This document shows, one piece after another, positions 46,080-54,560 of a stretch of DNA of 64,000 nucleotides. The notes under the pieces are model-generated. The model ran no database searches. It was given only the letters and a program-made list of their open reading frames with translations, and was not told the origin of the DNA. Source of the DNA: Ruegeria sp. SCSIO 43209. Lineage in GTDB: Bacteria > Pseudomonadota > Alphaproteobacteria > Rhodobacterales > Rhodobacteraceae. The stretch covers positions 2,939,001 through 3,003,000 of the forward strand of contig NZ_CP065359.1 in the NCBI RefSeq assembly GCF_019904295.1. The letters are read 5' to 3'. Both the position numbers and the translations under genes were made by a program. The stretch's first letter is position 1, and each line of letters starts with the position of its first letter.

Positions 46080-46370
46080 GGTGGCCACCTGCTTTGTATC
46101 AGTTACCCAGAAACGTTCCTGTCAGTCTGACCCAAGCTGCACAGATTGCAACGATTCAGCCCAGGATTTCAGCGGATCGCCTCGATCACGTCAGAACAGT
46201 ATACGGGTGCATGCATCAATAATGTTCCTATAGGAAACTTTTTTCCGTTAGGCAACACTCCTTGTTCGGAGTCAATAAAACTGTGCCGAGCACCCGCCCA
46301 TAGCTGGTGGACATCCCCGATAGTAACTTGGTTTCGCGTGGAAAATCATGAAATGGTCTTCAACTTACCT
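46080..46370. promoter_or_regulatory. gcv promoter region with a 12-bp palindrome
   Basis: 291 bases between the amidohydrolase stop and gcvT hold no gene. TTCCTATAGGAA (46225-46236) is a perfect palindrome about 150 bases upstream of the gcvT start and a plausible operator. I see no hallmark of a glycine riboswitch (no GGAGAG or CTCTCAGG motif on the minus strand) and no clear promoter. Confidence 0.4.
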
Positions 46371-47558
46371 TCATTCCTCAAGGGAATGAACTGCGCGATC
46401 AAGCACCCTGAGACCCGCAACCAAATCCTCTTCGGCTGTGTCTTCGGCAAAATCGTGGCTGATTCCGTCAATCGACGGGACAAAGAGCATCGCAACCGGC
46501 ATCAGGCGCGAGACATTGGTGGCATCGTGGAGCGCTCCGGATGGCATATTGCGCCAACGCCCAGGCGCAATGGCCTGCGCGCCGCTTTCCAGCGCACCGC
46601 GCAAAACCGGGTCCATGCTGACGGGCTCTAACCCCAGCATCGGGCCGTAGGTTAGTGTTACGCCCTGCTCTTCGGCAATCTGCTGTGCGGTCGCGCGAAT
46701 GATGTCTTCCATACGCACCAGACGCTCAGGATCGCCGTCGCGCCATTGCATCGAAAACCGCACCCGTCCCGGCACGATAGAGGACGCATTGGGGTGAACA
46801 TCAACACGCCCGATGGTCCAGACGGTTTGCGGCATGACCACATTACGGAACCGGTCATTGAGGCGCGTGTTGAACAGCGACAGGGCCTGAAACGCGTCAC
46901 GTCGCAAATGCATTGGCGTGGTTCCAGCATGGTTTTGCTGGCCTTGGAAGGTGATGACCATATCGCGGATGCCGACGATATCGGTGACAACGCCGATCTG
47001 TTCACCGGCTGCATCCAGTGCCGGGCCCTGTTCGATGTGCATTTCGATGAAGCCGCTGAACCGGACAGGATCAACAAAGCCTTGCGACTTCTTTGCCATT
47101 TCAGCCCGCGCGCTGCCAAAGGTGACGCCTGAGCCATCAATCAGCACGTCCGCCTGTTCCAAAGATAATCCACCTGACCAGACCGCCGATCCGGTGGTGA
47201 CGCCGAACCGCCCTTCTTCGTCCTGAAAACTGACGACCGAGATGGGTCGATCACTGGAACGCGCGATTTCCAGTGCCGCAATGACGCCCAGGGCTCCGTC
47301 CAGCCAACCGCCCTCGGGCTGGCTGTCGGAATGCGAGCCCATCAGCAGCGAGGGTCCATCAGCCAACCCGAACAGGTTTCCAACCGGGTCGACATGCGGG
47401 GTCAGCCCAGCCTCGGCCATGCGCGCGGCGAGCCACTGGCGCGCGGCGATATCAGCTTTGGAATAGGCGGGACGGATGACGCCCTTGCCGACGCCCGAAG
47501 CCCCGAATGAACGCAGCGTGTGCAGATCGGTCAGAAACCGTGTGTGATCGACAGCCAT
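46371..47558 (-). CDS. M20 family Zn-dependent hydrolase (allantoate amidohydrolase / N-carbamoyl-amino-acid hydrolase type)
   Basis: 395-residue amidase of the hydantoinase/carbamoylase (ArgE/DapE-like) family that cleaves carbamoyl or ureido groups. Metal-binding motifs: [22 protein letters not shown] (His, Asp), [10 protein letters not shown] (catalytic Glu), [21 protein letters not shown] and the C-terminal [15 protein letters not shown]. The dimerisation domain includes [20 protein letters not shown]. Substrate among N-carbamoyl amino acids, ureidoglycine or allantoate cannot be decided. No hydantoinase or purine genes flank it. Confidence 0.85.
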   Translation of the reverse strand: MAVDHTRFLTDLHTLRSFGASGVGKGVIRPAYSKADIAARQWLAARMAEAGLTPHVDPVGNLFGLADGPSLLMGSHSDSQPEGGWLDGALGVIAALEIARSSDRPISVVSFQDEEGRFGVTTGSAVWSGGLSLEQADVLIDGSGVTFGSARAEMAKKSQGFVDPVRFSGFIEMHIEQGPALDAAGEQIGVVTDIVGIRDMVITFQGQQNHAGTTPMHLRRDAFQALSLFNTRLNDRFRNVVMPQTVWTIGRVDVHPNASSIVPGRVRFSMQWRDGDPERLVRMEDIIRATAQQIAEEQGVTLTYGPMLGLEPVSMDPVLRGALESGAQAIAPGRWRNMPSGALHDATNVSRLMPVAMLFVPSIDGISHDFAEDTAEEDLVAGLRVLDRAVHSLEE

Positions 47559-47687
47559 GGGTCCTCCTTGTCGGGGTGACCATAGCGGTAAACTTCGCCT
47601 GATATAGGAGTTTTTTCGGGCCCGCGTGAAAGCCCTCTGGTCCCGGCCCCGAACCTGCCCTAAGACGTCAACGCAAGAGGGATCATC

Positions 47688-48338
47688 ATGTCACATATCA
47701 CATTAGTGCGCCACGGGCAGGCCAACACAACCGCACGGGATGAGCTGAGCTATGACCGGCTGAGCGAACTGGGTCACCAACAGGCCCGTTGGCTGGGCGC
47801 GCATTTGCGCGATACCCGCCTGCATTACCCTCGGGTTTATTGCGGCACACTCAACCGGCACGTGGAAACTGCGGCCAGCATGGGGCTGCCGCAGCCAACT
47901 CGGGATGAGCGGCTAAACGAGATCGAGTATTTCACCCTTGCCCAGTTATTCCAACAGCAGCACGGGGTTGAAATACCAACCGACCGCGAAGGCTTTGTCG
48001 AGCACTTGCCCCGCACCTTTGCCGCCTGGTCCCGGGGCGAGATCGAAGATACGCCGGAAACCTTTGAAGAGTTCGAGACTCGCGTTCGCGACGCTCTGCG
48101 TGAGATAGGCACCGAAGGCGGTCCGGCAATTGTCGTGACCTCGGGCGGGCTGATCTCGATGGTGGTGCGGCAGGCGATGGGCTTGGATATCCCATCAATG
48201 GCGCGGGTGGCGCTTGCCATCATGAACACGTCGATGCATCGTCTGCACCCGATTGGCGCGCAGCTAAGTCCGGTTCTGTTCAACGCAGTGCCCCATCTGG
48301 AAGCGCCAGACCGTCAGTTCGCGCAGACCCATCTGTAA
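47688..48338 (+). CDS. histidine phosphatase family protein
   Basis: 216-residue phosphoglycerate-mutase-like phosphatase. The phosphohistidine motif LVRHGQ is at residues 6-11 (His9), the second arginine in [10 protein letters not shown], and the second catalytic histidine would normally be in the [16 protein letters not shown] region, where it reads SGG rather than SHGG. This loss of the usual histidine is worth noting and may mean altered activity. It is spaced 10 bases from the GST gene downstream, so the two are probably an operon leading into the saccharopine genes. Confidence 0.8.
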   Translation: MSHITLVRHGQANTTARDELSYDRLSELGHQQARWLGAHLRDTRLHYPRVYCGTLNRHVETAASMGLPQPTRDERLNEIEYFTLAQLFQQQHGVEIPTDREGFVEHLPRTFAAWSRGEIEDTPETFEEFETRVRDALREIGTEGGPAIVVTSGGLISMVVRQAMGLDIPSMARVALAIMNTSMHRLHPIGAQLSPVLFNAVPHLEAPDRQFAQTHL

Positions 48339-48348
48339 GGAAGCTACA

Positions 48349-48963
48349 ATGCAACTTTATTATGCCCCCCGCACAATCTCGGTCGCCGTGGCAATTGCGC
48401 TGGAAGAGGCCGGGCTTGAGTATGAGGCCATCCAACTGGACTTTGCCGGAGGTGAGCAAACCAAACCCGCCTATAAGCAGATCAATCCAAAAGGTCGGGT
48501 CCCGGCACTGGTTGTGGATGGCGGCATTCTGACCGAAACCGGAGCGTTGCTGGAATACATTGCCGCTAAAGCGCCCGAGGCGGGATTGGTGCCATCAGAT
48601 CCGGTTATGGCGGCGCGGATGCGAGAGGTGATGTTTTATCTCGCCTCGACCATGCATGTGAACCATGCCCACAAGATGCGCGGGCCCCGTTGGGCAGACA
48701 AGAAATCCAGCTGGAAAGACATGAAGGACAAAGTCGCGCAAAACATGACTGAGTCCTGCGCATATATCTCGTCGAACGGGTTGCGTGGGCCGTTTGTTTT
48801 GGGCGAGGCGTTCTCGCTGGCCGACGCGTACCTGTACGTGGTTTGCAGCTGGCTGGAGGGCGACGGTGTTGACGTCTCGGCCTTTCCAAAGATCATCGCC
48901 TTCCGCGAAGCGATGGAGGCGCGTCCCTCGGTACAGGCGGTACGCACTGCCGGTATGCTCTGA
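48349..48963 (+). CDS. glutathione S-transferase
   Basis: 204-residue two-domain GST. N-terminal thioredoxin-fold MQLYYAPRTISVAVAIALEEAGLEYE, with the cis-proline segment NPKGRVPALVVDGGILTETGALLEYIA; C-terminal helical domain with LGEAFSLADAYLYVVCSWL (N-capping-box region). The PRTISV position replaces the CSxA of beta-class enzymes, so the catalytic residue is not the usual cysteine. Lies 14 bases upstream of the first saccharopine dehydrogenase gene. Substrate unknown. Confidence 0.85.
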   Translation: MQLYYAPRTISVAVAIALEEAGLEYEAIQLDFAGGEQTKPAYKQINPKGRVPALVVDGGILTETGALLEYIAAKAPEAGLVPSDPVMAARMREVMFYLASTMHVNHAHKMRGPRWADKKSSWKDMKDKVAQNMTESCAYISSNGLRGPFVLGEAFSLADAYLYVVCSWLEGDGVDVSAFPKIIAFREAMEARPSVQAVRTAGML

Positions 48964-48977
48964 CAAAAGGAATTGGA

Positions 48978-50033
48978 ATGACACATCTCTGGGTCCGGGC
49001 AGAACAGCGCCCGAACGAGGAACGGGTCGGGCTGACCCCCGAAGGCACTGCCGCGTTGATCGCGGCAGGCATCCGCGTGACGGTCGAGGAAAGTTCCGTC
49101 CGCGCCATCGCAATTGATGGCTACAAGGACGCGGGCTGTGAAATCGCGGCTGAGAATTCCTGGCCCAATGCCCCGCTGGACGCGATCATCTTTGGCCTCA
49201 AGGAGCTGCCCGAGGACGGCACGCCCCTGCCCCACCGCCATATCATGTTCGGCCATGCCTATAAGGGGCAACATTCAGGACGCGCGCTTTTGCAGCGGTT
49301 CAAGGCTGGCGGCGGCACACTTTATGATCTGGAGTATCTGGTCGAGGAAAACGGCCGCCGGGTTGCCGCTTTCGGCTATTGGGCTGGATACGCGGGGGCT
49401 GCCGTGACGCTCAAGACATGGGCGGCCCAGCAACGAAATGAAGAATGCCCGCCGGTTGGTGTTTATAAGAACAAAGACACGTTGAATGCCGAATTGCTGG
49501 CTGAGCTGGACTCCACCGGCGCCGACCGTCCCCGCGCCATCGTCATCGGTGCGTTGGGCCGTGTTGGCACAGGCGCGGCTGATCTCTGCGAGGCAATGGG
49601 CGTCAGCGTTACCAAATGGGACATGGCTGAAACCGCCCGCGGCGGACCATTCCCAGAAATCCTCGACCACGACCTGTTCCTGAACTGTATCTTCGCTCGT
49701 CCCGGCACACCGGTCTTTGTCCCGAGGTCAGCGCTGACCACCTCGCGGAACCTTACAGCTATCGGCGATGTGGCCTGCGACCCGGATAGCGATTACAACC
49801 CGGTGCCGGTCTATGACCGCGCGACCACATGGGATGCCCCCGCCTTGCGCGTGGCCACCGATCCGGTGATGGATGTTATGGCGATCGACAACCTGCCGTC
49901 GATGCTGCCTGTCGAAAGTTCCGAGGACTACGCGGCGCAATTGCTTCCGTCGTTGTTGACCCTCACCGATCTGGATAGCGGCGTCTGGGGCCGGGCAGAA
50001 GCAACTTACAAAACTCATATTGAAGGGATCTGA
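48978..50033 (+). CDS. saccharopine dehydrogenase, L-lysine-forming type (LYS1-like)
   Basis: 351-residue NAD(P)-dependent enzyme of the alanine dehydrogenase/saccharopine dehydrogenase N-terminal family. Seen: WVRAEQRPNEERVGLTPEGTAAL, GLKELPEDGTPLPHRHIMFGHAYKGQ, and the Rossmann segment AIVIGALGRVGTGAADLCEAMG. In yeast LYS1 this reaction interconverts lysine + 2-oxoglutarate and saccharopine; in degradation it acts as lysine-ketoglutarate reductase. The gene starts 14 bases after the GST and ends 3 bases before the second saccharopine dehydrogenase gene. Direction of flux is inferred from pairing. Confidence 0.85.
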   Translation: MTHLWVRAEQRPNEERVGLTPEGTAALIAAGIRVTVEESSVRAIAIDGYKDAGCEIAAENSWPNAPLDAIIFGLKELPEDGTPLPHRHIMFGHAYKGQHSGRALLQRFKAGGGTLYDLEYLVEENGRRVAAFGYWAGYAGAAVTLKTWAAQQRNEECPPVGVYKNKDTLNAELLAELDSTGADRPRAIVIGALGRVGTGAADLCEAMGVSVTKWDMAETARGGPFPEILDHDLFLNCIFARPGTPVFVPRSALTTSRNLTAIGDVACDPDSDYNPVPVYDRATTWDAPALRVATDPVMDVMAIDNLPSMLPVESSEDYAAQLLPSLLTLTDLDSGVWGRAEATYKTHIEGI

Positions 50034-50036
50034 GCG

Positions 50037-51179
50037 ATGACGATTCACTGGTGCGGCACCGGCCTGTCGGCCATCCCCGGCCTGCGCCGTCTTATTGAAG
50101 GCGGGCACAAAGTCACTGTCTGGAACCGGACCATTGAGAAGGCCAAGACAGAGGTCGGTGACCTCACCGACGACATCCGCGCCTTCGACATCGATGCATT
50201 GGGTGAGGTGCTGGGAAAAGGTGACGTCATCGTATCGATGCTGCCTGGTGACTGGCATGTACCTTTGGCAGAATTGGCAATCTCGAAAGAAGCCAACTTT
50301 GTCTCTTCCTCATATATCGCACCTGAGATGCGCGCGCTGGACGGCGAGGCCCGCGAGGCCGGGGTTGCACTGGTTAACGAAGTTGGGTTGGACCCGGGCA
50401 TCGACCATCTGATGGCGCACGCTCTGGTTGCCGATTACCGCGCCTCGGACGCGTTTGATCCGCAAAACCACCTGAGCTTTATCTCTTATTGCGGAGGCGT
50501 TCCCAAGAATCCCAACCCGTTCCGCTACAAATTCAGCTGGTCACCTCTGGGTGTGCTCAAGGCGCTGCGCTCTCCTTCCAAGTCAATCCGGGACTACGCG
50601 CCGCTGGATGTCGCCCGACCTTGGGACGCGATCACCAGCTACATCGCACCGCTGCCCACTCCGGAAAGCTTCGAAGTCTACCCGAACCGCGACTCGATCC
50701 CCTTCAAGGCCGAGTACCAGTTCGAGGATCACTGGCCGGTCAAGCAATTTGTCCGTGGCACCCTGCGCCTGAACGGCTGGGCTGAGGCGTGGTCAGATGT
50801 GTTCACCGAAATCGAAACGCTGTCCGGCCCCGAAGGCGATGCGCGCTTGAAAGAGATGTCGGATCAGTTCTGGGCCGAGAACGCCTATGACGAGGGCGAG
50901 CCTGACCGCGTGGTTTTATGTGTGGGCCTGAAGGCGGAAAAGGACGGCGTCGAAGTTTGGCACAAAACCTATGTCATGGATGCCTGGGGCGACGCGCGCG
51001 GGACGGCGATGGCGCGGCTGGTTTCGATCCCGGTTTCATTGGCCGTCGAGGCCGTACTGAACCGCGCTATTCCCGCAGGAGTTCACGCTGCACCCAGCGA
51101 CCCGAAGCTGGTGCAGGACTGGATGCACGAGATCGACAAGCTGGCGCAGCACCTGCAGATCGTGGACCACACGGCCTAA
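50037..51179 (+). CDS. saccharopine dehydrogenase, glutamate-forming type (LYS9-like)
   Basis: 380-residue saccharopine dehydrogenase/homospermidine-synthase fold enzyme. N-terminal NADP-binding WCGTGLSAIPGLRRLIEGGHKVTVWNR, central FVSSSYIAPEMRALDGEAREAGVALVNEVGLDPGIDH, and ISYCGGVPKNPNPFRYKFSWSPLGVL, all characteristic of LYS9/SDH. It would split saccharopine into glutamate and 2-aminoadipate semialdehyde. With the gene before it, it reproduces as two proteins the two halves of the animal/plant bifunctional lysine-degrading enzyme. Confidence 0.88.
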   Translation: MTIHWCGTGLSAIPGLRRLIEGGHKVTVWNRTIEKAKTEVGDLTDDIRAFDIDALGEVLGKGDVIVSMLPGDWHVPLAELAISKEANFVSSSYIAPEMRALDGEAREAGVALVNEVGLDPGIDHLMAHALVADYRASDAFDPQNHLSFISYCGGVPKNPNPFRYKFSWSPLGVLKALRSPSKSIRDYAPLDVARPWDAITSYIAPLPTPESFEVYPNRDSIPFKAEYQFEDHWPVKQFVRGTLRLNGWAEAWSDVFTEIETLSGPEGDARLKEMSDQFWAENAYDEGEPDRVVLCVGLKAEKDGVEVWHKTYVMDAWGDARGTAMARLVSIPVSLAVEAVLNRAIPAGVHAAPSDPKLVQDWMHEIDKLAQHLQIVDHTA

Positions 51180-51187
51180 ATCACAAA

Positions 51188-51216
51188 CAGCCGCTCCGGT
51201 ATCTTCGGAGCGGCTG
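51188..51216 (+). terminator. intrinsic terminator after the saccharopine genes
   Basis: CAGCCGCTCCG and its complement form an 11-bp stem with a 7-base loop, 8 bases past the stop and followed by CGTTCTT. It closes the 47688-51179 gene run. Confidence 0.75.
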
Positions 51217-51245
51217 CGTTCTTAATGCGGCTTAACCCGCCATCG

Positions 51246-51446
51246 TCAGATGTATTGCGCAATCACCGCTTCAACATCGCAGCGATTGATGCCCAGTTCT
51301 GACAGATCGGAATCAGAAAGCCGGTTCAGTTCCTGGGCGGCACAAACGATATCCGCCCTGATCGCGTGTATTCTCATCGCCCGGTCAAACAGCATCAATG
51401 CGCTTTTTGAAGGGGTTTGTTTCGGGATTGGGTTGGCATCCAGCAT
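51246..51446 (-). CDS. DUF1127 domain small protein
   Basis: 66-residue protein with the DUF1127 core ELNRLSDSDLSELGINRCDVEAVI at the C-terminus. In Rhodobacter sphaeroides a DUF1127 protein (CcaF1) binds RNA and influences small-RNA maturation, so an RNA-related role is possible. The N-terminal 30 residues have no arginine-rich pattern but end in a helical segment. It is 57 bases downstream of a second DUF1127 gene on the same strand. Confidence 0.8.
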   Translation of the reverse strand: MLDANPIPKQTPSKSALMLFDRAMRIHAIRADIVCAAQELNRLSDSDLSELGINRCDVEAVIAQYI

Positions 51447-51503
51447 ACTTGTTACCTCAGCAAAATTTACAATGGACCGCTTTCCGTACAGCGCCGGAAA
51501 GGC

Positions 51504-51740
51504 TTAAACGCCGTTCAGATAGGGTATGTTCTGATAGACGTTTCGATATACGCGCCGCCTGATCTCACCACGCGGAATGCCGATATCAAAAAGCTGACGA
51601 TCGCTGAGTCCTTCAAGCGCCCGGATCGTGTTCTTGTAGACCTTGCGGCGCTGCCATCCTGACTTTGGCACTGTTTGGTTCACAAGTTGGCCAAAAAGCA
51701 GATCCCGATGATCTGCTCCGGTTGCATTGACATGTGCCAT
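51504..51740 (-). CDS. DUF1127 domain protein with basic linker
   Basis: 78-residue protein carrying ALEGLSDRQLFDIGIPRGEIRRRVYRN, a DUF1127-type motif, preceded by a basic stretch (KSGWQRRKVYKNTIR). Start at the ATG at 51740 with AGGAA upstream; the frame extends seven codons further. Both DUF1127 genes look like a diverged tandem pair. The nearby rpoE-chrR stress genes fit the usual stress regulation of this family. Confidence 0.75.
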   Translation of the reverse strand: MAHVNATGADHRDLLFGQLVNQTVPKSGWQRRKVYKNTIRALEGLSDRQLFDIGIPRGEIRRRVYRNVYQNIPYLNGV

Positions 51741-51870
51741 GACGGTTCCTCCTAGATTCATCGCTGTGTTTGATGAACCTGATCAAAGAACTCGACATTA
51801 ACCCCGACGGAAGGCCGCATTAATTTTGCTTCATACGCTAGGATAAGCTGACCCGTCGCCAGATCACCGA

Positions 51871-52188
51871 CTACATCAGATCGTTTTCAACGTCCTCGGC
51901 TGAAATACCCAGCGCGTCCAAACCGTTTTCCAGATGGTCCGACAAATGCGGTGTTCCGATCAGATAATCCGCGCAAGGCGTCGAGGCTTCGGACTTAGCC
52001 GTCGCAATCGCTTCGGCCAAATCCTCGGCAAAAAAGCTTTCTCGACCGATCCACATGACGGCCACCAGCTCTGCTTGCTCATCCTCACCCATACGGTCGA
52101 TGAATGCGCGCAATTCGCCCTCGGCCCGGTCCAGTTCACGCCCCATCATGGCGACCTGGGCGATCTTTCTTGCCGAGATTTCCAACAT
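51871..52188 (-). CDS. DUF3775 domain protein
   Basis: 105-residue acidic helical protein of the DUF3775 group. The motif MIGRELDRAEGELRAFID-like core (here GRELDRAEGELRAF) followed by LVAVMWIGRESF is characteristic. The function of the family is not known. Start at the ATG at 52188, where GAGGAG lies 9 bases upstream; an in-frame GTG at 52230 is less likely. Stands between the DUF1127 pair and the DUF1365 gene, all on the minus strand. Confidence 0.7.
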   Translation of the reverse strand: MLEISARKIAQVAMMGRELDRAEGELRAFIDRMGEDEQAELVAVMWIGRESFFAEDLAEAIATAKSEASTPCADYLIGTPHLSDHLENGLDALGISAEDVENDLM

Positions 52189-52275
52189 CTGTCTCAACTC
52201 CTCGTGTTCGCGGTCCAGGCATTTCTGCACGATCCCGCAGGTGACCGTCTTTGATCTTGCGCAAAGCGGAGGGCT

Positions 52276-53046
52276 TTAGTGCCGCGACCGGGATACAGGC
52301 TGATCGGGAACCGGCGCGGTACGAAACGGGCTGAACCGCGCCCGTTTGAACCACAGCTTCACCGCCTGCCAGTGGATCAGAAACACCGCCCGACGCGCGC
52401 CGAACGGACGCCGCCAGAGAGACTGAAAAATGATCCGGTTGCTGTACGGCTGGCGCGGACCGGTCAGCGTGGCAATCAAACCGCCTCGGGCACGCCCATA
52501 ATCGATCCAGACACCAACACGTTCGTCCTGATAGTCAAAGCGGAAGGTATAGGTGCCCTCGATCTTCTGAAACGGAGAGACATGCATCAGCTTGTCCGCA
52601 AGTATCCGATCGGTAGGTGCAATCGATGAAAGATCGGGTTTGTGGCACAAGTAGCTATGGCGTGTGCCATAAGTGTTGGTCACCTCGGCCACCACAGCAT
52701 AAAGCTGGTTATCTTTATCAAAACAGAACCAGAAACTGACCGGATTGAACACATGCCCCAACACACGGGGTTGTGTCAGCAAGGTCATCCTGTCCGGTTG
52801 TGGAATATCTTGCGCCTCAAAGCATTCACGCAGCCAGATCGCCCCGCGACCCTGACCAGGTTCACCCCCATGATCGCAATCTTGCCAGCTTGTCAGGTTC
52901 GCGCCATTGATCGAAAACAGGGATGGGGTCTTGGGGTGGGCCTCGGGGTCTAGCAAGATGTAATCGACGGAATAGCGAAACGCATTCTCGACCGCACCTT
53001 TGCGCCCGTGAAAGGTATGGCCCGCGATATAATCAATTCTGTTCAT
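52276..53046 (-). CDS. DUF1365 domain protein
   Basis: 256-residue protein of the DUF1365 family, often linked to cyclopropane-fatty-acid-synthase-like genes and to the singlet-oxygen (RpoE-ChrR) response. Seen: YIAGHTFHGRKGAVENAFRYSVDYILLD at the start, QPRVLGHVFNPVSFWFCFD, the VTNTYGTRHSYLC motif, KLMHVSPFQKIEGTYTFRF. The biochemical activity is not established. It diverges from rpoE, and its promoter mirrors that of rpoE, so it is very probably a member of the same regulon. Confidence 0.85.
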   Translation of the reverse strand: MNRIDYIAGHTFHGRKGAVENAFRYSVDYILLDPEAHPKTPSLFSINGANLTSWQDCDHGGEPGQGRGAIWLRECFEAQDIPQPDRMTLLTQPRVLGHVFNPVSFWFCFDKDNQLYAVVAEVTNTYGTRHSYLCHKPDLSSIAPTDRILADKLMHVSPFQKIEGTYTFRFDYQDERVGVWIDYGRARGGLIATLTGPRQPYSNRIIFQSLWRRPFGARRAVFLIHWQAVKLWFKRARFSPFRTAPVPDQPVSRSRH

Positions 53047-53113
53047 AAAACAGATTTTCCGTCCTGCCCGCAAATCATTCAATTGACATGCATTTCCGCA
53101 TATCTGGTATCTC

Positions 53114-53143
53114 ACAATACGATATTCAGCCGGTTTTGGATGA
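53114..53143 (-). promoter_or_regulatory. predicted sigma-E promoter of the DUF1365 gene
   Basis: On the minus strand TCATCC (53143-53138), 18 bases, TATTGT (53119-53114). The -35 differs at one base from the TGATCC hexamer of the opposite promoter, and spacing and -10 are identical. Transcription would start about 60 bases before the DUF1365 start codon. Confidence 0.6.
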
Positions 53144-53159
53144 AATTTATCCAACCGAC

Positions 53160-53189
53160 TGATCCACCTTGGGTGTCCCCACGTATTGT
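53160..53189 (+). promoter_or_regulatory. predicted sigma-E autoregulated promoter of rpoE-chrR
   Basis: TGATCC (53160-53165), the -35 known for Rhodobacter RpoE, 18 bases, TATTGT (53184-53189). The predicted start of transcription falls at about 53196, so translation should begin further in, which favours the GTG at 53293 over the ATG at 53194. Confidence 0.65.
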
Positions 53190-53292
53190 GATTATGTTTA
53201 CTGAGACTGACACCGCGACATTGGACGAACCGGCGGCAGAAGCTGCTGGAAGAATTGTTTGGCGCGGACCTAAGCGTTTTAAGGGCAACTCG

Positions 53293-53850
53293 GTGAACGG
53301 ACAGAATAATACTTGTGGCGCCAGAAAGGATTGGGTGGAACACGTCCGTCGAATCCGAGACGCTCAGGATCAGGCGGCCTTCGCCGAACTTTTTCAGCAT
53401 TTCGCGCCTCGTATCAAGGCGTTCCTGATCAAGTCCGGTTCGGATGCCGCCCTGGCTGAAGAATGCGCGCAGGAGGTCATGGCGACCTTGTGGCACAAGG
53501 CGCATCTGTTTGACCCGACAAGGGCAACGGTTGCGACCTGGGTGTTCACGATCGCAAGGAACAAGCGCATTGACGTATTGCGCAAGCAACGCCGCCCCGA
53601 ACCCGAAGACCTCGGGTGGGGGCCGGAGGCGGAGCCGGAACAGGAAGACGTTCTAGCGCTGCAACAGGAAACCGCGCAGCTGCGTGATGCCATGGCGGCA
53701 TTACCTGAGGCGCAAAGACAGCTGATCGAGAAGGCCTACTTCGGAGATCTGAGCCATCGAGAAATCGCATCTCAGACCGGGTTGCCCTTGGGAACGATCA
53801 AATCACGGATACGGCTGGCGCTGGACCGCTTGCGCCACGCGATGAACTGA
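53293..53850 (+). CDS. rpoE: ECF RNA polymerase sigma factor RpoE (ECF11-type, ChrR-controlled)
   Basis: Group IV sigma factor of about 185 residues. Region 2: AFAELFQHFAPRIKAFLIKSGSDAALAEECAQEVMATLW (in two pieces) and FTIARNKRIDVLRKQ. Region 4: ALPEAQRQLIEKAYFGDLSHREIASQTGLPLGTIKSRIRLAL. In Rhodobacter this sigma factor turns on defence against singlet oxygen and organic peroxides once ChrR lets go. Start is uncertain: GTG 53293 (AAGGG upstream) fits the promoter; ATG 53194 and GTG 53335 are alternatives. One base separates its stop from chrR. Confidence 0.85.
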   Translation: MNGQNNTCGARKDWVEHVRRIRDAQDQAAFAELFQHFAPRIKAFLIKSGSDAALAEECAQEVMATLWHKAHLFDPTRATVATWVFTIARNKRIDVLRKQRRPEPEDLGWGPEAEPEQEDVLALQQETAQLRDAMAALPEAQRQLIEKAYFGDLSHREIASQTGLPLGTIKSRIRLALDRLRHAMN

Positions 53851-53851
53851 G

Positions 53852-54511
53852 ATGACGAGCATGAAAAACGAGATTAAACATCACCTGACAGACGACCTGC
53901 TGATGGCCTATGCCGCAGGCAATCTGCCCGAAGCGTTCGACCTGATGGTCGCAACGCATCTGTCTCTGTGCGACCACTGCCGCGCCCGCGCTGAAAGCTT
54001 TGACGCAGTTGGCGGATGCGTTTTGCAGGAACAAGATGCGTCAGCAAGCATGAGTGACGGTTCACTGGCGGCAACAATGGCATTGATTGCTCAGGGCGCA
54101 CCAAAGGTGAAACCCGCGCACCCGTCTTGTGCAGTTCTTCCGACACCGCTGCAGGACTATGTCGGCGGCGACGTGAACGCGATCAAATGGAAGCCCGTCG
54201 GCATGGGTGTCAAACAGGCAATCCTGCCCACGACCAGCGAAGCCACCGCCCGGTTGTTGTTTATCCCCGCCGGGGCAGCGGTGCCGGATCACAGCCATAA
54301 AGGCATAGAACTGACGATGGTCCTGCAGGGTGCATTCTCTGACGAGATCGACCGCTTCGACCGCGGCGATGTCGAAATCGCTGACCAGTCTATCCATCAT
54401 ACCCCTACGGCAGATATTTCTGAAGACTGCATTTGCCTGGCCGTCACTGATGCTCCACTGAAGTTCAGCAAGCTGATGCCGCGCCTGTTCCAACCATTCC
54501 TTCGAATCTGA
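53852..54511 (+). CDS. chrR: zinc-dependent anti-sigma factor ChrR with cupin domain
   Basis: 219-residue anti-sigma factor that binds RpoE. All ligands known from Rhodobacter ChrR are present with the same spacing: N-terminal zinc site His11, His36, Cys40, Cys43, and C-terminal cupin zinc site His147, His149, Glu153, His183. The N-terminal domain holds the sigma factor; the cupin senses the singlet-oxygen or peroxide signal. Starts one base after the rpoE stop; a start at the in-frame ATG at 53861 would shorten it by three residues. Confidence 0.92.
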   Translation: MTSMKNEIKHHLTDDLLMAYAAGNLPEAFDLMVATHLSLCDHCRARAESFDAVGGCVLQEQDASASMSDGSLAATMALIAQGAPKVKPAHPSCAVLPTPLQDYVGGDVNAIKWKPVGMGVKQAILPTTSEATARLLFIPAGAAVPDHSHKGIELTMVLQGAFSDEIDRFDRGDVEIADQSIHHTPTADISEDCICLAVTDAPLKFSKLMPRLFQPFLRI

Positions 54512-54560
54512 TCCGTTGTGGTAGGGTTGTTTATCGACGCTAACTAAATCGGGGTTATAA

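Larger units (their letters stand above)
53112..53191. repeat. 10-bp inverted repeat spanning the rpoE/DUF1365 divergent promoters
   Basis: TCACAATACG (53112-53121) and CGTATTGTGA (53182-53191) are perfect complements 60 bases apart. Each arm contains the -10 element of one divergent promoter, which makes the intergenic region nearly symmetric. Confidence 0.75.

Noticed and set aside
46080..46370. Glycine riboswitch upstream of gcvT
   Set aside because: The conserved GGAGAG, GCCGAAGG-type and CTCTCAGG motifs are not present on the minus strand of this region.
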